NCBI GenBank assembly: GCA_041655755.1
Contig: JBBAEY010000039.1
Location: 1-20,642 of the forward strand
Length of the DNA stretch: 20,642 nt
Source of the DNA: JAAYFT01 sp041655755
Lineage (GTDB): Bacteria > Bacillota > Clostridia > Tissierellales > Tissierellaceae
Direction: 5' to 3'
In this document: positions 6,927-15,290 of the stretch, in pieces
Layout: each line of letters starts with the position of its first letter
Position numbering within the stretch: the stretch's first letter is position 1
The notes under the pieces: model-generated
The model's input: the letters and a program-made list of their open reading frames with translations, nothing else
Databases searched by the model: none
Told to the model about the DNA's origin: nothing
Program-made: the position numbers and the translations under genes

Positions 6927-7910
6927 GACATTGTATTCAATCATTTCCTTGATTTTCTCTAAATTATCGGTGATGCCCAGGGCCAGCATAAGCTTGATGC
7001 GGAGTTTTTGACCGGGCAGGTTGCCACCAAATACGACCCCCATCTCCCTGAGCATCTTGCCGCCTCCCTCGTAGCCATAGCTATCCAGTACCCTGCCTGT
7101 TGGGCACCTAGATACCATGACAATAGCTAGACCCTGGTCTATGGCCTCCTTGATACCGGGAAGCATTTCAGGAGGTAGATTACCCCTGCCCAGGGCTTCT
7201 ATGACAATGCCCCTGTAGCCCCTGTCAATGTAAAAGTTTACTATGTCGGATTCCATACCGGGGACGGCCTTGATCAGTCCGACCTTTTCTTCTATCCTAT
7301 CGGTGTCTATGAACTGGTGGGATAGAATATCCCTATAAAAAATAACTTCGTCATTGTCTACAATCCCCAAAGGGCCAAATTCAGGGGACTTAAAGGTATC
7401 TAGGGAAAGAGTATTGGTCTTAGTCACTTCACTGGCAGCATTGACTTCATTGTTCATTACCACAAGGACCCCCTTGTTTTTTGCCCTTGGAGATATGGCA
7501 GTACAGAGGGCAGCAGATAGATTGCTAGAACCGTCATAGCCTAGTTCCGAACCATTTCTCATGGCGCCAACTACTACGATTGGCTTTTCCGTCCTAATAG
7601 TTAAATCCAGTAGAAATGCAGTTTCCTCTAGGGTGTCAGTTCCATGGGTGACAATGACCCCGCTTATATCCTCTCTGGCAATGGTTTCCTTAACCAAAAT
7701 AGCTATCTCCATCATCATCCTTGGATTGATATGTGGACTAGGCAGGTTGGCATAGTTGATAATCTCAAGCTGTGCAAACCTCTCAATATTTGTCACCATG
7801 CCCAGGATTTCCTCAGAAGTCAAGGCGGGTATAGCGGCATGTATTCTTGGATCTACCTTCATGGATATGGTACCGCCTGTAAATATAATAGCAACCTTAT
7901 TCTTTATCAT
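6918..7910 (-). CDS. ansA: L-asparaginase
   Basis: The enzyme hydrolyses L-asparagine to aspartate and ammonia. The 330-residue length fits the bacterial asparaginase I/II family. FTGGTI gives the first nucleophile T11, THGTDT gives T91-D92 and VTKTNT gives K164, so both halves of the threonine catalytic machinery are intact. No signal peptide is present, pointing to a cytoplasmic enzyme. The frame extends to a TTG at 7925, but GGGAGG at 7918-7923 sits 7 bases before the ATG at 7910, so 7910 is the start. Its last 9 bases overlap the convergent gene ending at 6926, with no terminator between them. A promoter-leader-terminator element (7972-8119, same strand) lies upstream and may attenuate it or be an independent RNA. 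Confidence 0.93.
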   Translation of the reverse strand: MIKNKVAIIFTGGTISMKVDPRIHAAIPALTSEEILGMVTNIERFAQLEIINYANLPSPHINPRMMMEIAILVKETIAREDISGVIVTHGTDTLEETAFLLDLTIRTEKPIVVVGAMRNGSELGYDGSSNLSAALCTAISPRAKNKGVLVVMNNEVNAASEVTKTNTLSLDTFKSPEFGPLGIVDNDEVIFYRDILSHQFIDTDRIEEKVGLIKAVPGMESDIVNFYIDRGYRGIVIEALGRGNLPPEMLPGIKEAIDQGLAIVMVSRCPTGRVLDSYGYEGGGKMLREMGVVFGGNLPGQKLRIKLMLALGITDNLEKIKEMIEYNVLG

Positions 7911-7971
7911 ATAAAGACCTCCCAAAATTTAATACAATTTAAATATAACATATAAAGGAAGATTATAGAAC

Positions 7972-8003
7972 AAAAAAGAAAAAAGACTCCAAAATGGAGT
8001 CTT
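7972..8003 (-). terminator. Intrinsic terminator upstream of asparaginase gene
   Basis: Read on the - strand, AAGACTCC pairs with GGAGTCTT around ATTTT, followed by two T6 runs split by one C. It lies 62 bases before the asparaginase start codon and after the promoter at 8091-8119, so it ends a leader or small RNA. Confidence 0.88.
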
Positions 8004-8084
8004 CATCCTTTCACGGATGTAAAACCGTTCAAAAGGGGTATTGGGAATAGAGATCTTATTTGAGGTTACCAGGGGGATAACCAC
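7972..8084 (-). ncRNA. Unassigned small RNA or attenuator leader of about 110 nt
   Basis: The - strand between the strong promoter and the terminator has no useful ORF but folds well. A hairpin GGTTA..TAACC (8064-8082) has a CCCCC-containing loop, then come the pyrimidine-rich stretches CTATTCCC and TACCCC. Then ACGG..CCGT and CATCC..GGATG are two mutually exclusive stems sharing the CATCCGT segment, just ahead of the terminator hairpin. That switch-like arrangement and the position upstream of an asparaginase suggest a riboswitch/attenuator; a free-standing small RNA is equally possible. It does not match 6S, SRP, tmRNA or any common riboswitch consensus I can recall. The 5' end is estimated from the promoter. 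Confidence 0.55.
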
Positions 8085-8090
8085 TATTTA

Positions 8091-8119
8091 AGTATAGCAA
8101 AGTCTTAAATATATTGCAA
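8091..8119 (-). promoter_or_regulatory. Sigma-A-type promoter of the small RNA/leader
   Basis: On the - strand, TTGCAA (8119-8114) and TATACT (8096-8091) are separated by exactly 17 bases. Transcription should begin near 8084. It drives the unassigned RNA and perhaps the asparaginase gene by read-through. Confidence 0.7.
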
Positions 8120-8315
8120 CACCTTTTTGCGAAAAAAATCATTATTCGACAAAAAAGAGCCTATCCATATTATTCCTCGGGTATTTAATTGTCCTTTAAT
8201 ATATGGGAGAAATAATATATAATGTAGTAGATGACATGATTAGCCTAGGAAGACCTGGGCCAGAAATAGCAAATTATCAGAACTTTAAAATTTTTAGACA
8301 AGAGGTGTATAGTAT

Positions 8316-9470
8316 TTGATCTATTTAGATAATTGTTCTACCACTAGACCCAGAAAGGAAGTAGCAGATATTATGACAAAATCCTTCTTGGAGGACTTTG
8401 GCAACCCCTCCTCCCTCCATAGGTTGGGGCTAAGGGCGGAGAAAAGAATAAAAGAAGCCAGGGACTTGATAGCCGACTTTCTCATGGTGGATCAAAGAGA
8501 GATTTACTTTAGTTCAGGCGGGACTGAGAGCAACAATATAGCCATTCAGAGCTTTGTAAAGAAACACAAGAAGAGGGGCAGGCACATAATCACCAGCAGG
8601 ATAGAGCACCCATCCATACTAAATATTATGAAATCCTACCAAGGACAGGGCTATGAAGTAAGCTATCTGGATATAGATAAATACGGCCATATTTCCCTAG
8701 AAGAATTGAAAAATTCCATCAGAGATGATACCATACTAGTTGCCATTATGCAGGTAAACAACGAAATTGGTGCCATAGAACCCATAGCTGAGATTGGCAG
8801 AATAATAAGGGAGAAGAACCCAGGAACCCTATTTCATGTAGATGGGATTCAGGGCTTCGGCAAGCTACCCATATCCCTAAAGGCCTGGGGGGTGGACTCC
8901 TACTCCTTTAGCGGCCACAAGATTCATGGACCCAAGGGAATAGGCGGCCTCTATATAGACAAGAAACACTCCATAGAACCCCTGGTATTTGGTGGAAACC
9001 AGGAAAGGGGCATAAGGTCCGGAACAGAAAACCTAACTGGCATCATAGGATTTGGAGAGGCTGTCAAGATTGCAGCAGAGAACTATGAGAGGGAGGGCAG
9101 GCAAGTAGGGGAGCTAAGGGCATACTTTACCGAGAAGCTGAAGGAGGAAATAGGCGACATAAGGATAAACACAAGCCTAGACGACAAATCCTCCCCCTAT
9201 ATAGTAAATATTTCCTTCATGGATACCAGGGCTGAGGTCCTGCTCCACTATTTGGAGGAAGATGAAATCTATGTGTCCACTTCATCTGCCTGCTCGTCAA
9301 GGGCTACAGAAAAAAGTCATGTACTCAGGGCCCTAGGCCTAAATGACCAGGAAATCCAAGGGGCCATGAGATTTTGTTTTTCCCATGAGAATAGCAGGGA
9401 AGATATGGATTATACCATAGAGAAACTAAAGGCATCAGTAGCTGAAATAAGGCAAATAATCAAGGGGTGA
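8316..9470 (+). CDS. Cysteine desulfurase (NifS/IscS family, probable ThiI partner)
   Basis: This PLP enzyme takes sulfur from L-cysteine as an enzyme persulfide. The 384 residues show the class V aminotransferase order: DNCSTTRP (5-12), SSGGTESNN (66-74), EHPS (97-100), HVDGIQG (174-180), SFSGHKIHGPKG (197-208) with PLP lysine K202, and STSSACSS (321-328) with persulfide cysteine C326. The start is TTG, with AGAGGTG 8 bases upstream; the typical N-terminus MIYLDN supports it. thiI begins 4 bases after the stop. The pair matches the nifZ-thiI arrangement of Bacillus, in which the desulfurase is dedicated to tRNA 4-thiouridine; serving iron-sulfur assembly as well cannot be excluded. Confidence 0.93.
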   Translation: MIYLDNCSTTRPRKEVADIMTKSFLEDFGNPSSLHRLGLRAEKRIKEARDLIADFLMVDQREIYFSSGGTESNNIAIQSFVKKHKKRGRHIITSRIEHPSILNIMKSYQGQGYEVSYLDIDKYGHISLEELKNSIRDDTILVAIMQVNNEIGAIEPIAEIGRIIREKNPGTLFHVDGIQGFGKLPISLKAWGVDSYSFSGHKIHGPKGIGGLYIDKKHSIEPLVFGGNQERGIRSGTENLTGIIGFGEAVKIAAENYEREGRQVGELRAYFTEKLKEEIGDIRINTSLDDKSSPYIVNISFMDTRAEVLLHYLEEDEIYVSTSSACSSRATEKSHVLRALGLNDQEIQGAMRFCFSHENSREDMDYTIEKLKASVAEIRQIIKG

Positions 9471-9474
9471 TGAG

Positions 9475-10635
9475 TTGGAAAAATTAATATCAGTAAGCTT
9501 TGGAGAAATAGCATTAAAGGGATTGAATAGGAGGTACTTTGAAGACCAATTGACAAAAAACATCAGGAGGGCCACTAGGGACCTGGGCATAGAAAAGATT
9601 TACAAGGAGCAGGGCAAGCTATATATAGGGGCAGGGGAGGAAAAATTCCCCCAAATAATAAATAGGCTAAAAAAGGTGTTTGGCCTAGTAAATATTAGCC
9701 CCTGTATAAGGACAGACAAGGACATCAAGTCAATAGAAAGGGCAGCCATAGAAGCCCTGGGAGAGAAGGTCAGCCATATAAGGACCTTCAAGGTGGATTC
9801 CAACAGGGCAGATAAGACCTTCCCCATAAAATCACCTGAACTTTCCAGGCATATGGGGGGCGTCATACTGGCAAATTTTCCAGAACTAAGGGTAGACGTC
9901 CACAATCCTGACCTCTACCTCTATATAGACATCAAGCAGAATGCCTATATTTATACAGAAAAAATCAAGGGCCAGGGAGGGTTGCCCATAGGAAGCAATG
10001 GCAAGGCCCTCCTACTGCTGTCAGGTGGCATAGACAGTCCAGTAGCGGGCTATATGATGGCCAAGAGAGGTGTAGATATATCAGCAGTTCACTATCACTC
10101 CTATCCCTTTACCAGTGAAAGGTCAGAGGAAAAGGTAAAGGAACTGGCCTCTATAATGTCCAGATATACAGGGAAGATAAGGCTCTACAGTGTCAATATA
10201 CTGGAAATACAAAAGCAAATAAACCAAAGATGCAAGGAAAATGAGATGACCATCCTATCCAGGAGATTTATGATGAAATTGGGGGAAAGGATAGCCAAAA
10301 AAGAGGGACTGAATGGCCTAATAACAGGAGAATCCCTGGGACAGGTAGCCAGCCAGACCATAGAGGGCATAGGGGTAACCAATGCAGCAGTAGATCTGCC
10401 AGTCTTTAGGCCCCTGATAGGCTTTGACAAGGTGGACATAGTGAAGATAGCCAAGGACATAGAGACCTATGAGACGTCAATCCAACCCTTTGAAGATTGC
10501 TGTACAGTCTTTCTGCCCAAGCACCCCGTCACAAAGCCCAGGTTAGAAGATATACTAAAATCAGAAGAAGCCTTAGATGTGGAGGACCTAATAGGTCAGG
10601 CAATAGATAATATGAAATCCACCCTAATAGAATAG
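9475..10635 (+). CDS. thiI: tRNA 4-thiouridine synthetase ThiI (no rhodanese domain)
   Basis: ThiI adenylates U8 of tRNA with ATP and replaces the oxygen with sulfur. It can also feed thiazole synthesis in some bacteria. Residues about 60-165 form the THUMP domain, LLSGGIDSPVAGYMM (181-195) holds the PP-loop SGGIDS, and EDCCTVFLPKHP carries the conserved cysteine region (C342/C343). The protein stops at 386 residues, so the C-terminal rhodanese domain of the E. coli type is absent, as in Bacillus ThiI. Sulfur is then expected directly from the desulfurase encoded 4 bases upstream. The start is TTG with GGGGTGAT ahead of it. A strong terminator follows, making this a two-gene operon. Confidence 0.95.
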   Translation: MEKLISVSFGEIALKGLNRRYFEDQLTKNIRRATRDLGIEKIYKEQGKLYIGAGEEKFPQIINRLKKVFGLVNISPCIRTDKDIKSIERAAIEALGEKVSHIRTFKVDSNRADKTFPIKSPELSRHMGGVILANFPELRVDVHNPDLYLYIDIKQNAYIYTEKIKGQGGLPIGSNGKALLLLSGGIDSPVAGYMMAKRGVDISAVHYHSYPFTSERSEEKVKELASIMSRYTGKIRLYSVNILEIQKQINQRCKENEMTILSRRFMMKLGERIAKKEGLNGLITGESLGQVASQTIEGIGVTNAAVDLPVFRPLIGFDKVDIVKIAKDIETYETSIQPFEDCCTVFLPKHPVTKPRLEDILKSEEALDVEDLIGQAIDNMKSTLIE

Positions 10636-10647
10636 AGATTTGACTAG

Positions 10648-10678
10648 AAAGAGATTGACATAGACAGTCTCTTTTTTT
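10648..10678 (+). terminator. Intrinsic terminator after thiI
   Basis: AAAGAGATTG (10648-10657) pairs with CAGTCTCTTT (10665-10674), one G-U pair, loop of 7, followed by T7. Confidence 0.92.
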
Positions 10679-10835
10679 CGTCTACTTGATGAAATATTTG
10701 AAAATTCAATCCCCAGGATACAATAACATTTAATAATCATTAAATTTTTAATATATTAAACAAGATATAAATATAGATATGGTAAGGGCCTTGCAAGTAA
10801 AGGGATGTAAAGAAAAAATAAATTTTAAAAACCTA
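10679..10835. other. AT-rich intergenic stretch without a recognised gene
   Basis: The whole gap between thiI and the regulator gene spans 10636-10941. Apart from the thiI terminator and the promoter at 10836-10865, I see only AT-rich sequence, including ATTAAATTTTTAAT. ORFs, tRNAs and repeats are all absent. Confidence 0.6.
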
Positions 10836-10865
10836 TTGACATTTTACAGGATTTTTAGCTATAAT
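10836..10865 (+). promoter_or_regulatory. Sigma-A-type promoter of the XRE-cupin/potABCD operon
   Basis: TTGACA (10836-10841) and TATAAT (10860-10865) are both perfect consensus boxes with an 18-base spacer. Transcription should begin near 10872, leaving a leader of about 70 bases before the regulator gene. No other good promoter or terminator is seen until after potD, so all five genes probably share it. Confidence 0.85.
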
Positions 10866-10941
10866 ATGATAGTTGAAAAAGCAAGTTTAGTAGATATAAA
10901 CAAATTATTTAATATATAGTTAGGAGAGAAGGAGGATAGAA

Positions 10942-11481
10942 ATGAAAATAGGCGAAAAAATCAGGAGGCTGAGAATTCAAAATTCCCTTACCCAGGAGGA
11001 ACTGGCAGAGAGATCCGAGCTGACAAAGGGCTTTATATCCCAACTGGAAAGGGACCTGACATCTCCTTCCATAGCCACCCTAGTAGATATCTTGGAGGGG
11101 CTGGGAACGAATCTACAGGAATTTTTCAATGAGAATATAGACGAAAAAATCGTATTTGCCAAAGAGGATGCCTTTGAGACGGAGAACGCTGACCTGGGCT
11201 ATGTCCTAAGGTGGATAATCCCAAATGCCCAGAAGAATAAGATGGAGCCAATCCTCATAGAGATAGACCCCGGAGGCCAGTCGAAGGAAGACTCGCCCCA
11301 TGAGGGAGAAGAATTTGGCTATGTCATAAACGGCATCATATGTATATATATAGGGAAAGAAAAGCACAAGGTAAGGAAGGGAGAGAGCTTTTATTTCAAG
11401 GCCAACTCCAACCACTACATCGCCAACGAAGGCAAGACCAAGGCAACACTCATATGGGTAAGTACGCCACCAAGTTTTTAA
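10942..11481 (+). CDS. XRE-family regulator with C-terminal cupin (PuuR-like), polyamine operon
   Basis: The 179-residue protein joins an N-terminal helix-turn-helix (about 4-62: IGEKIRRLRIQNSLTQEELAE, then GFISQLERD) to a C-terminal cupin barrel (about 100-178: PHEGEEFGYVINGIICIY, YFKANSNHYIAN). This fold binds DNA through the first domain and a small ligand through the second. Members next to potABCD are thought to sense polyamines, as PuuR does in putrescine use. AAGGAGG precedes the ATG. It is the first gene of the operon, 16 bases before potA, so autoregulation through the promoter at 10836-10865 is likely. The effector itself is inferred from neighbours only. Confidence 0.92.
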   Translation: MKIGEKIRRLRIQNSLTQEELAERSELTKGFISQLERDLTSPSIATLVDILEGLGTNLQEFFNENIDEKIVFAKEDAFETENADLGYVLRWIIPNAQKNKMEPILIEIDPGGQSKEDSPHEGEEFGYVINGIICIYIGKEKHKVRKGESFYFKANSNHYIANEGKTKATLIWVSTPPSF

Positions 11482-11497
11482 TATAGGGGGTAGTAGA

Positions 11498-12538
11498 ATG
11501 CATACAATAGAATTAAAGAATATCACCAAGGAATACAATGGAGTCACAGTATTGGACAATATCAATCTATACATCAAGGAAAATGAATTCCTTACCTTGT
11601 TGGGGCCCAGCGGATGCGGCAAGACCACTACCCTTAGAATCATAGGTGGATTTGAGGAACCCAGCCAAGGTTCAGTACTATTTGAGGGAAAGGACATAAC
11701 TGCCACGCCGCCCTACCAGAGGCAGATAAATACAGTTTTTCAGAAATACGCCCTCTTTCCCCACCTAGATGTATATGACAATATAGCCTTTGGCCTAAAG
11801 ATCAAGAAGATGTCCAAGGGTGAAATAGATAGTCGAGTAAGGGAAATGCTAAGGCTTGTAAACCTCAAGGGATTTGAAAACAGGACCATCGACTCTCTCA
11901 GTGGGGGACAGCAACAGAGGATAGCCATAGCCAGGGCCCTAGTCAATGAACCTAGGGTACTCTTGCTAGACGAACCCCTAGGTGCACTGGACCTAAAGCT
12001 GAGGAAAGAAATGCAGATAGAATTGAAAAATATGCAGAAAAGAGTGGGCATAACCTTCATATATGTAACCCACGATCAGGAGGAGGCTCTGACCATGTCA
12101 GATACCATTGTAGTAATGGACAAAGGTGTCATCCAACAGGTAGGTAGTCCGGTTGACATATACAATGAGCCCAAAAATGCCTTTGTAGCCGAATTTATAG
12201 GAGAAAGCAATATAATAGACGGAATTATGCATAGGGATTATTTAGTAGAATTTTCAGGTAGGAATTTTGACTGCGTTGACTTTGGATTTGAAAAAGAGGA
12301 GGAAATAGATGTAGTCATAAGGCCGGAGGACATAGAAATAACCAGCCTAGAAGACTCCATGTTTTCAGGGGTAGTGGATTCAGTTACCTTCAAGGGGGTC
12401 CACTATGAGATGATAGTCAAGGCAGAGGACTTTAATTGGATGATTCACTCCACCATCATGAAGCCCATAGGCACAGAAATAGGCATGAAGCTCATACCTG
12501 AAAATATCCATATAATGAAGAAGGTGATAGAGGAATGA
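11498..12538 (+). CDS. potA: Spermidine/putrescine ABC transporter ATP-binding protein PotA
   Basis: This is the ATPase of the polyamine importer, a cytoplasmic subunit bound to PotB and PotC. In 346 residues it has Walker A GPSGCGKTT (36-44), Q-loop Q82, signature LSGGQQQ (134-140), Walker B LLLDEP (155-160) and the switch histidine H192 in THDQEEA. The C-terminal part, about 265-345, is a TOBE domain as expected for PotA/MalK-type ATPases. The ribosome site is GGGGG. Its stop overlaps the potB start by 4 bases (ATGA), implying translational coupling. Confidence 0.95.
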   Translation: MHTIELKNITKEYNGVTVLDNINLYIKENEFLTLLGPSGCGKTTTLRIIGGFEEPSQGSVLFEGKDITATPPYQRQINTVFQKYALFPHLDVYDNIAFGLKIKKMSKGEIDSRVREMLRLVNLKGFENRTIDSLSGGQQQRIAIARALVNEPRVLLLDEPLGALDLKLRKEMQIELKNMQKRVGITFIYVTHDQEEALTMSDTIVVMDKGVIQQVGSPVDIYNEPKNAFVAEFIGESNIIDGIMHRDYLVEFSGRNFDCVDFGFEKEEEIDVVIRPEDIEITSLEDSMFSGVVDSVTFKGVHYEMIVKAEDFNWMIHSTIMKPIGTEIGMKLIPENIHIMKKVIEE

Positions 12539-13374
12539 GGATGAAAAAAGCAGCCTACCCATATATCCTATGGATTGGAATTTTCATAGTAATCCCCCTA
12601 TTTTTAATTATGTACTTTGCCTTTACAGTGGGGAATAGCCAAGATTTTAACATGTTTGAAATCAGCCTCAGCAACTTTAAGAGGTTCTTCACCCCCATAT
12701 ATTTAAAGGTCCTGGGAAGGTCGGTAAACCTGGCCCTTATATCGACACTTATCTGCCTGGGTCTAGGCTATCCCATGGCCTATATAATATCGAAGGAAAA
12801 GAGCAAGAGAAGGAATATAATGATTTTGATGTTCGTTATCCCAATGTGGATGAACTTCCTGCTCAGAACCTATGCCTGGCTGACCTTGCTGGGTAGAAAT
12901 GGATTTATAAACTTTATAATTACAAAAATAGGCCTGAAACCTCTGGACCTAATATTTAATGACAAGGCAGTACTATTGGGTATGGTCTACAATTTCCTTC
13001 CCTTTATGGTCCTGCCCATATATTCAGTACTGGTTAAGATTGACAAAAACCTAATAGAAGCCGCAGAGGACCTGGGAGCCAATAGGTATGAGATATTTAC
13101 CAAGGTCATATTTCCCCTCAGCATACCGGGAGTTATCACAGGTATAACCATGGTATTTATACCGGCCATGAGTACATTCATTATATCCTCCCTCCTGGGG
13201 GGCAACAAGTACAATCTCATAGGCAATCTCATAGAGCAGCAATTTAGGTGGACCGGGGACTGGCACTTTGGTTCTTCCATGTCCATTATTCTCATGGTCT
13301 TTATACTCATCACCATGGCCCTGACATCTAAATTTGACAAGGAGAAGGAAGGGGGAGGTGGAGGCCTATGGTAG
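12535..13374 (+). CDS. potB: Spermidine/putrescine ABC transporter permease PotB
   Basis: This 279-residue inner-membrane permease has about six spans. The EAA loop EAAEDLGANRYEIFTKVIFP (about 174-193) contacts PotA. The family hallmark PMWMNFLLRTYAWLTLLG near the middle is the typical PotB signature. The ATG at 12535 lies in the ATGA overlap with potA; a second ATG two codons on is possible. The final 7 bases overlap potC. Confidence 0.94.
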   Translation: MRMKKAAYPYILWIGIFIVIPLFLIMYFAFTVGNSQDFNMFEISLSNFKRFFTPIYLKVLGRSVNLALISTLICLGLGYPMAYIISKEKSKRRNIMILMFVIPMWMNFLLRTYAWLTLLGRNGFINFIITKIGLKPLDLIFNDKAVLLGMVYNFLPFMVLPIYSVLVKIDKNLIEAAEDLGANRYEIFTKVIFPLSIPGVITGITMVFIPAMSTFIISSLLGGNKYNLIGNLIEQQFRWTGDWHFGSSMSIILMVFILITMALTSKFDKEKEGGGGGLW

Positions 13375-14159
13375 AAAAGATGGGAAAAAGAATATACACA
13401 TTTTTAATATTCCTCTTCCTATACGCCCCAATTATAGTGCTCATAGTCTTTTCCTTCAACGATTCCAAATCAAGGGGAGTATGGGCAGGATTTACACTAA
13501 AGTGGTATGTTGCCTTGTTCAAGGACGCAGGCATACTGAGGGCCCTTTACTATACATTGCTGATAGCGGCACTTTCGGCAATTATATCTACAGTCATAGG
13601 TACACTGGCAGCCATAGGAATATCAAATATGCCGGGCCTCAGCAAAAAAATCGTCCTAAACCTAAACTACCTGCCAGTCCTCAATCCAGATATAGTCACG
13701 GCAGTTTCCCTAATGGCCCTGTTTAGGTTTTTGAGACTGGAATTTGGTTTCATCACCATGCTCCTGTCCCATATAACATTTTCCATACCCTATGTTATAC
13801 TGTCGGTACTGCCAAAACTAAAACAGATGAACAAGCATCTGGCAGAGGCAGCCATGGACCTAGGAGCCACACCCTTCTATGCCTTGAGAAAGGTAGTCAT
13901 ACCAGAGATAAGGCCGGGCATAATAACAGGGGGACTAATAGCCTTTACCCTGTCTGTAGACGACTTTGTAATCAGCTTCTTCAATACGGGAAAGGGAGTA
14001 TCGAATTTAAGTATAGAAATATTTTCCATGACTAGGAGGGGAATCAACCCTGTCATCAATGCCCTGTCGACCTTGATGTTCATAAGTTTGATGGTCCTCC
14101 TGCTCATTATCAATAAGAGGACAGAAAAAAATGAAATTGAGAGAGGAGAAACTAGATGA
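13368..14159 (+). CDS. potC: Spermidine/putrescine ABC transporter permease PotC
   Basis: This 263-residue second permease has about six spans and an EAA loop, EAAMDLGATPFYALRKVVIP. The PotC-type segment TLSVDDFVISFF follows near the C-terminal end. A GGAGGTGGAGG ribosome site lies inside the end of potB, and the gene overlaps potB by 7 bases and potD by 4 (ATGA), so the permease genes and the binding-protein gene are probably co-translated. Confidence 0.94.
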   Translation: MVEKMGKRIYTFLIFLFLYAPIIVLIVFSFNDSKSRGVWAGFTLKWYVALFKDAGILRALYYTLLIAALSAIISTVIGTLAAIGISNMPGLSKKIVLNLNYLPVLNPDIVTAVSLMALFRFLRLEFGFITMLLSHITFSIPYVILSVLPKLKQMNKHLAEAAMDLGATPFYALRKVVIPEIRPGIITGGLIAFTLSVDDFVISFFNTGKGVSNLSIEIFSMTRRGINPVINALSTLMFISLMVLLLIINKRTEKNEIERGETR

Positions 14160-15199
14160 GAAGAATTAGAATTATAGTATTACTTGTTTTAGCAGCCCTG
14201 ATGGCTACAGTCCTATCAGCCTGCGGAGAGAGCAAACCCAGCATAAATGTCTTTAACTGGGGAGACTATATAGATGAGGATGTAGTGAAGGACTTTGAAA
14301 AAGAGTATGGAATCAAGGTAAACTATAGCATGTATGCGACAAATGAGGACCTCTATGTAAAACTAAAACAAGGGGGAGAAAGCTTTGACGTCATATTTCC
14401 ATCAGACTATATGATAGAGAGAATGATAAGGGAAAACATGCTGGCAAAACTTGACAAGGACAATATACCCAATATGGAAAACATAGACCAAAACTTCTTT
14501 GGGCTGGCCTATGACCCCCATGACCAATATTCAGTACCCTATATGTGGGGAACAGTGGGAATAGTATACAATAAGACCATGGTAGATGACCCAGTAGATA
14601 GCTGGGATATACTGTGGGATGAAAAGTATAAGGATCAAATAATCATGCTAAACAGCCAGAGAGATACCATAGCAGTGGCCCTCTTGAAGCTTGGCTATTC
14701 CATGAATACAAGGGATATAGGGGAGCTGGAAGAGGCCAAGGCAGAGCTAATCAAGCAAAGACACCTAGTATGGGCCTATCAAGGGGATGAGGTCAAGGAT
14801 ACCATGGTCGGAGGAGAGGCAGCATTGGCAGTAGTATGGTCTGGAGATGCAGTAGCCATGATAAGGGATAATCCCGACTTGGACTATGTAATACCAAAGG
14901 AAGGTACAAATCTTTGGTTTGACGATATGGTAATACCGGCTAACTCAAAAAACAAGGAAGATGCAGAGAAATTCATCAACTTCATGTGCAGGCCCGAAAT
15001 AGCGGCTAGAAATGCAGACTATATAGGCTATTCCACTCCCATACCAGAGGCCATAGAACTCCTGCCAGATGATATGAAGGAATCCAGAGTCGCCTACCCA
15101 TCAGACCAAGAGATAGACAATACAGAAATCTTTAGGGACCCCATGGACATAGTAGTAGAATACGATAGAATATGGACAGAAGTCCTGTCTGGAGAATAA
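14156..15199 (+). CDS. potD: Spermidine/putrescine-binding lipoprotein PotD
   Basis: This extracytoplasmic substrate-binding protein delivers polyamine to PotBC. In 347 residues it has a lipoprotein signal peptide (RRIRIIVLLVLAALMATVL) ending in lipobox LSAC with lipidated C23. The mature protein is a type II periplasmic-binding fold with the PotD/PotF features INVFNWGDYIDEDVV, FDVIFPSDYMIERM and VVWSGDAVAMI. Being lipid-anchored fits a Gram-positive cell. Whether spermidine or putrescine is preferred cannot be read off. It is the last gene of the operon; a terminator hairpin starts at its stop codon. Confidence 0.95.
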   Translation: MRRIRIIVLLVLAALMATVLSACGESKPSINVFNWGDYIDEDVVKDFEKEYGIKVNYSMYATNEDLYVKLKQGGESFDVIFPSDYMIERMIRENMLAKLDKDNIPNMENIDQNFFGLAYDPHDQYSVPYMWGTVGIVYNKTMVDDPVDSWDILWDEKYKDQIIMLNSQRDTIAVALLKLGYSMNTRDIGELEEAKAELIKQRHLVWAYQGDEVKDTMVGGEAALAVVWSGDAVAMIRDNPDLDYVIPKEGTNLWFDDMVIPANSKNKEDAEKFINFMCRPEIAARNADYIGYSTPIPEAIELLPDDMKESRVAYPSDQEIDNTEIFRDPMDIVVEYDRIWTEVLSGE

Positions 15200-15226
15200 A
15201 AGAGATAAGATAACTTATCTCTTTTT
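15198..15226 (+). terminator. Intrinsic terminator of potABCD operon
   Basis: AAGAGATAAG pairs with CTTATCTCTT around ATAA, followed by T5. It begins within the potD stop codon. Confidence 0.9.
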
Positions 15227-15290
15227 GCTTAAATAAAGAATTTCTTGGGTAAAAAGAGGGTAGACCTATTAGAAAAGAGGGGGTAAAGCA

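Noticed and set aside
7972..8084. Assignment of the small RNA as 6S, SRP RNA or a known riboswitch
   Set aside because: The length is too short for 6S, the SRP GGAAG-type tetraloop region is missing, and no aptamer consensus I know fits.
8189..8223. Promoter for the desulfurase gene (TTGTCC with TATAAT)
   Set aside because: The perfect TATAAT is 23 bases from the -35-like box; the alternative TAATAT gives spacing 18 but is weak, so no feature was called.
11206..11706. 166-residue - strand ORF over the regulator/potA junction
   Set aside because: It runs antisense to the cupin domain and Walker A region; the composition is unlike a real protein.
13334..13726. 130-residue + strand ORF across the potB/potC junction
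   Set aside because: It overlaps two clear permease genes in another frame, has no ribosome site and a low-complexity, Arg/Pro/His-rich composition.
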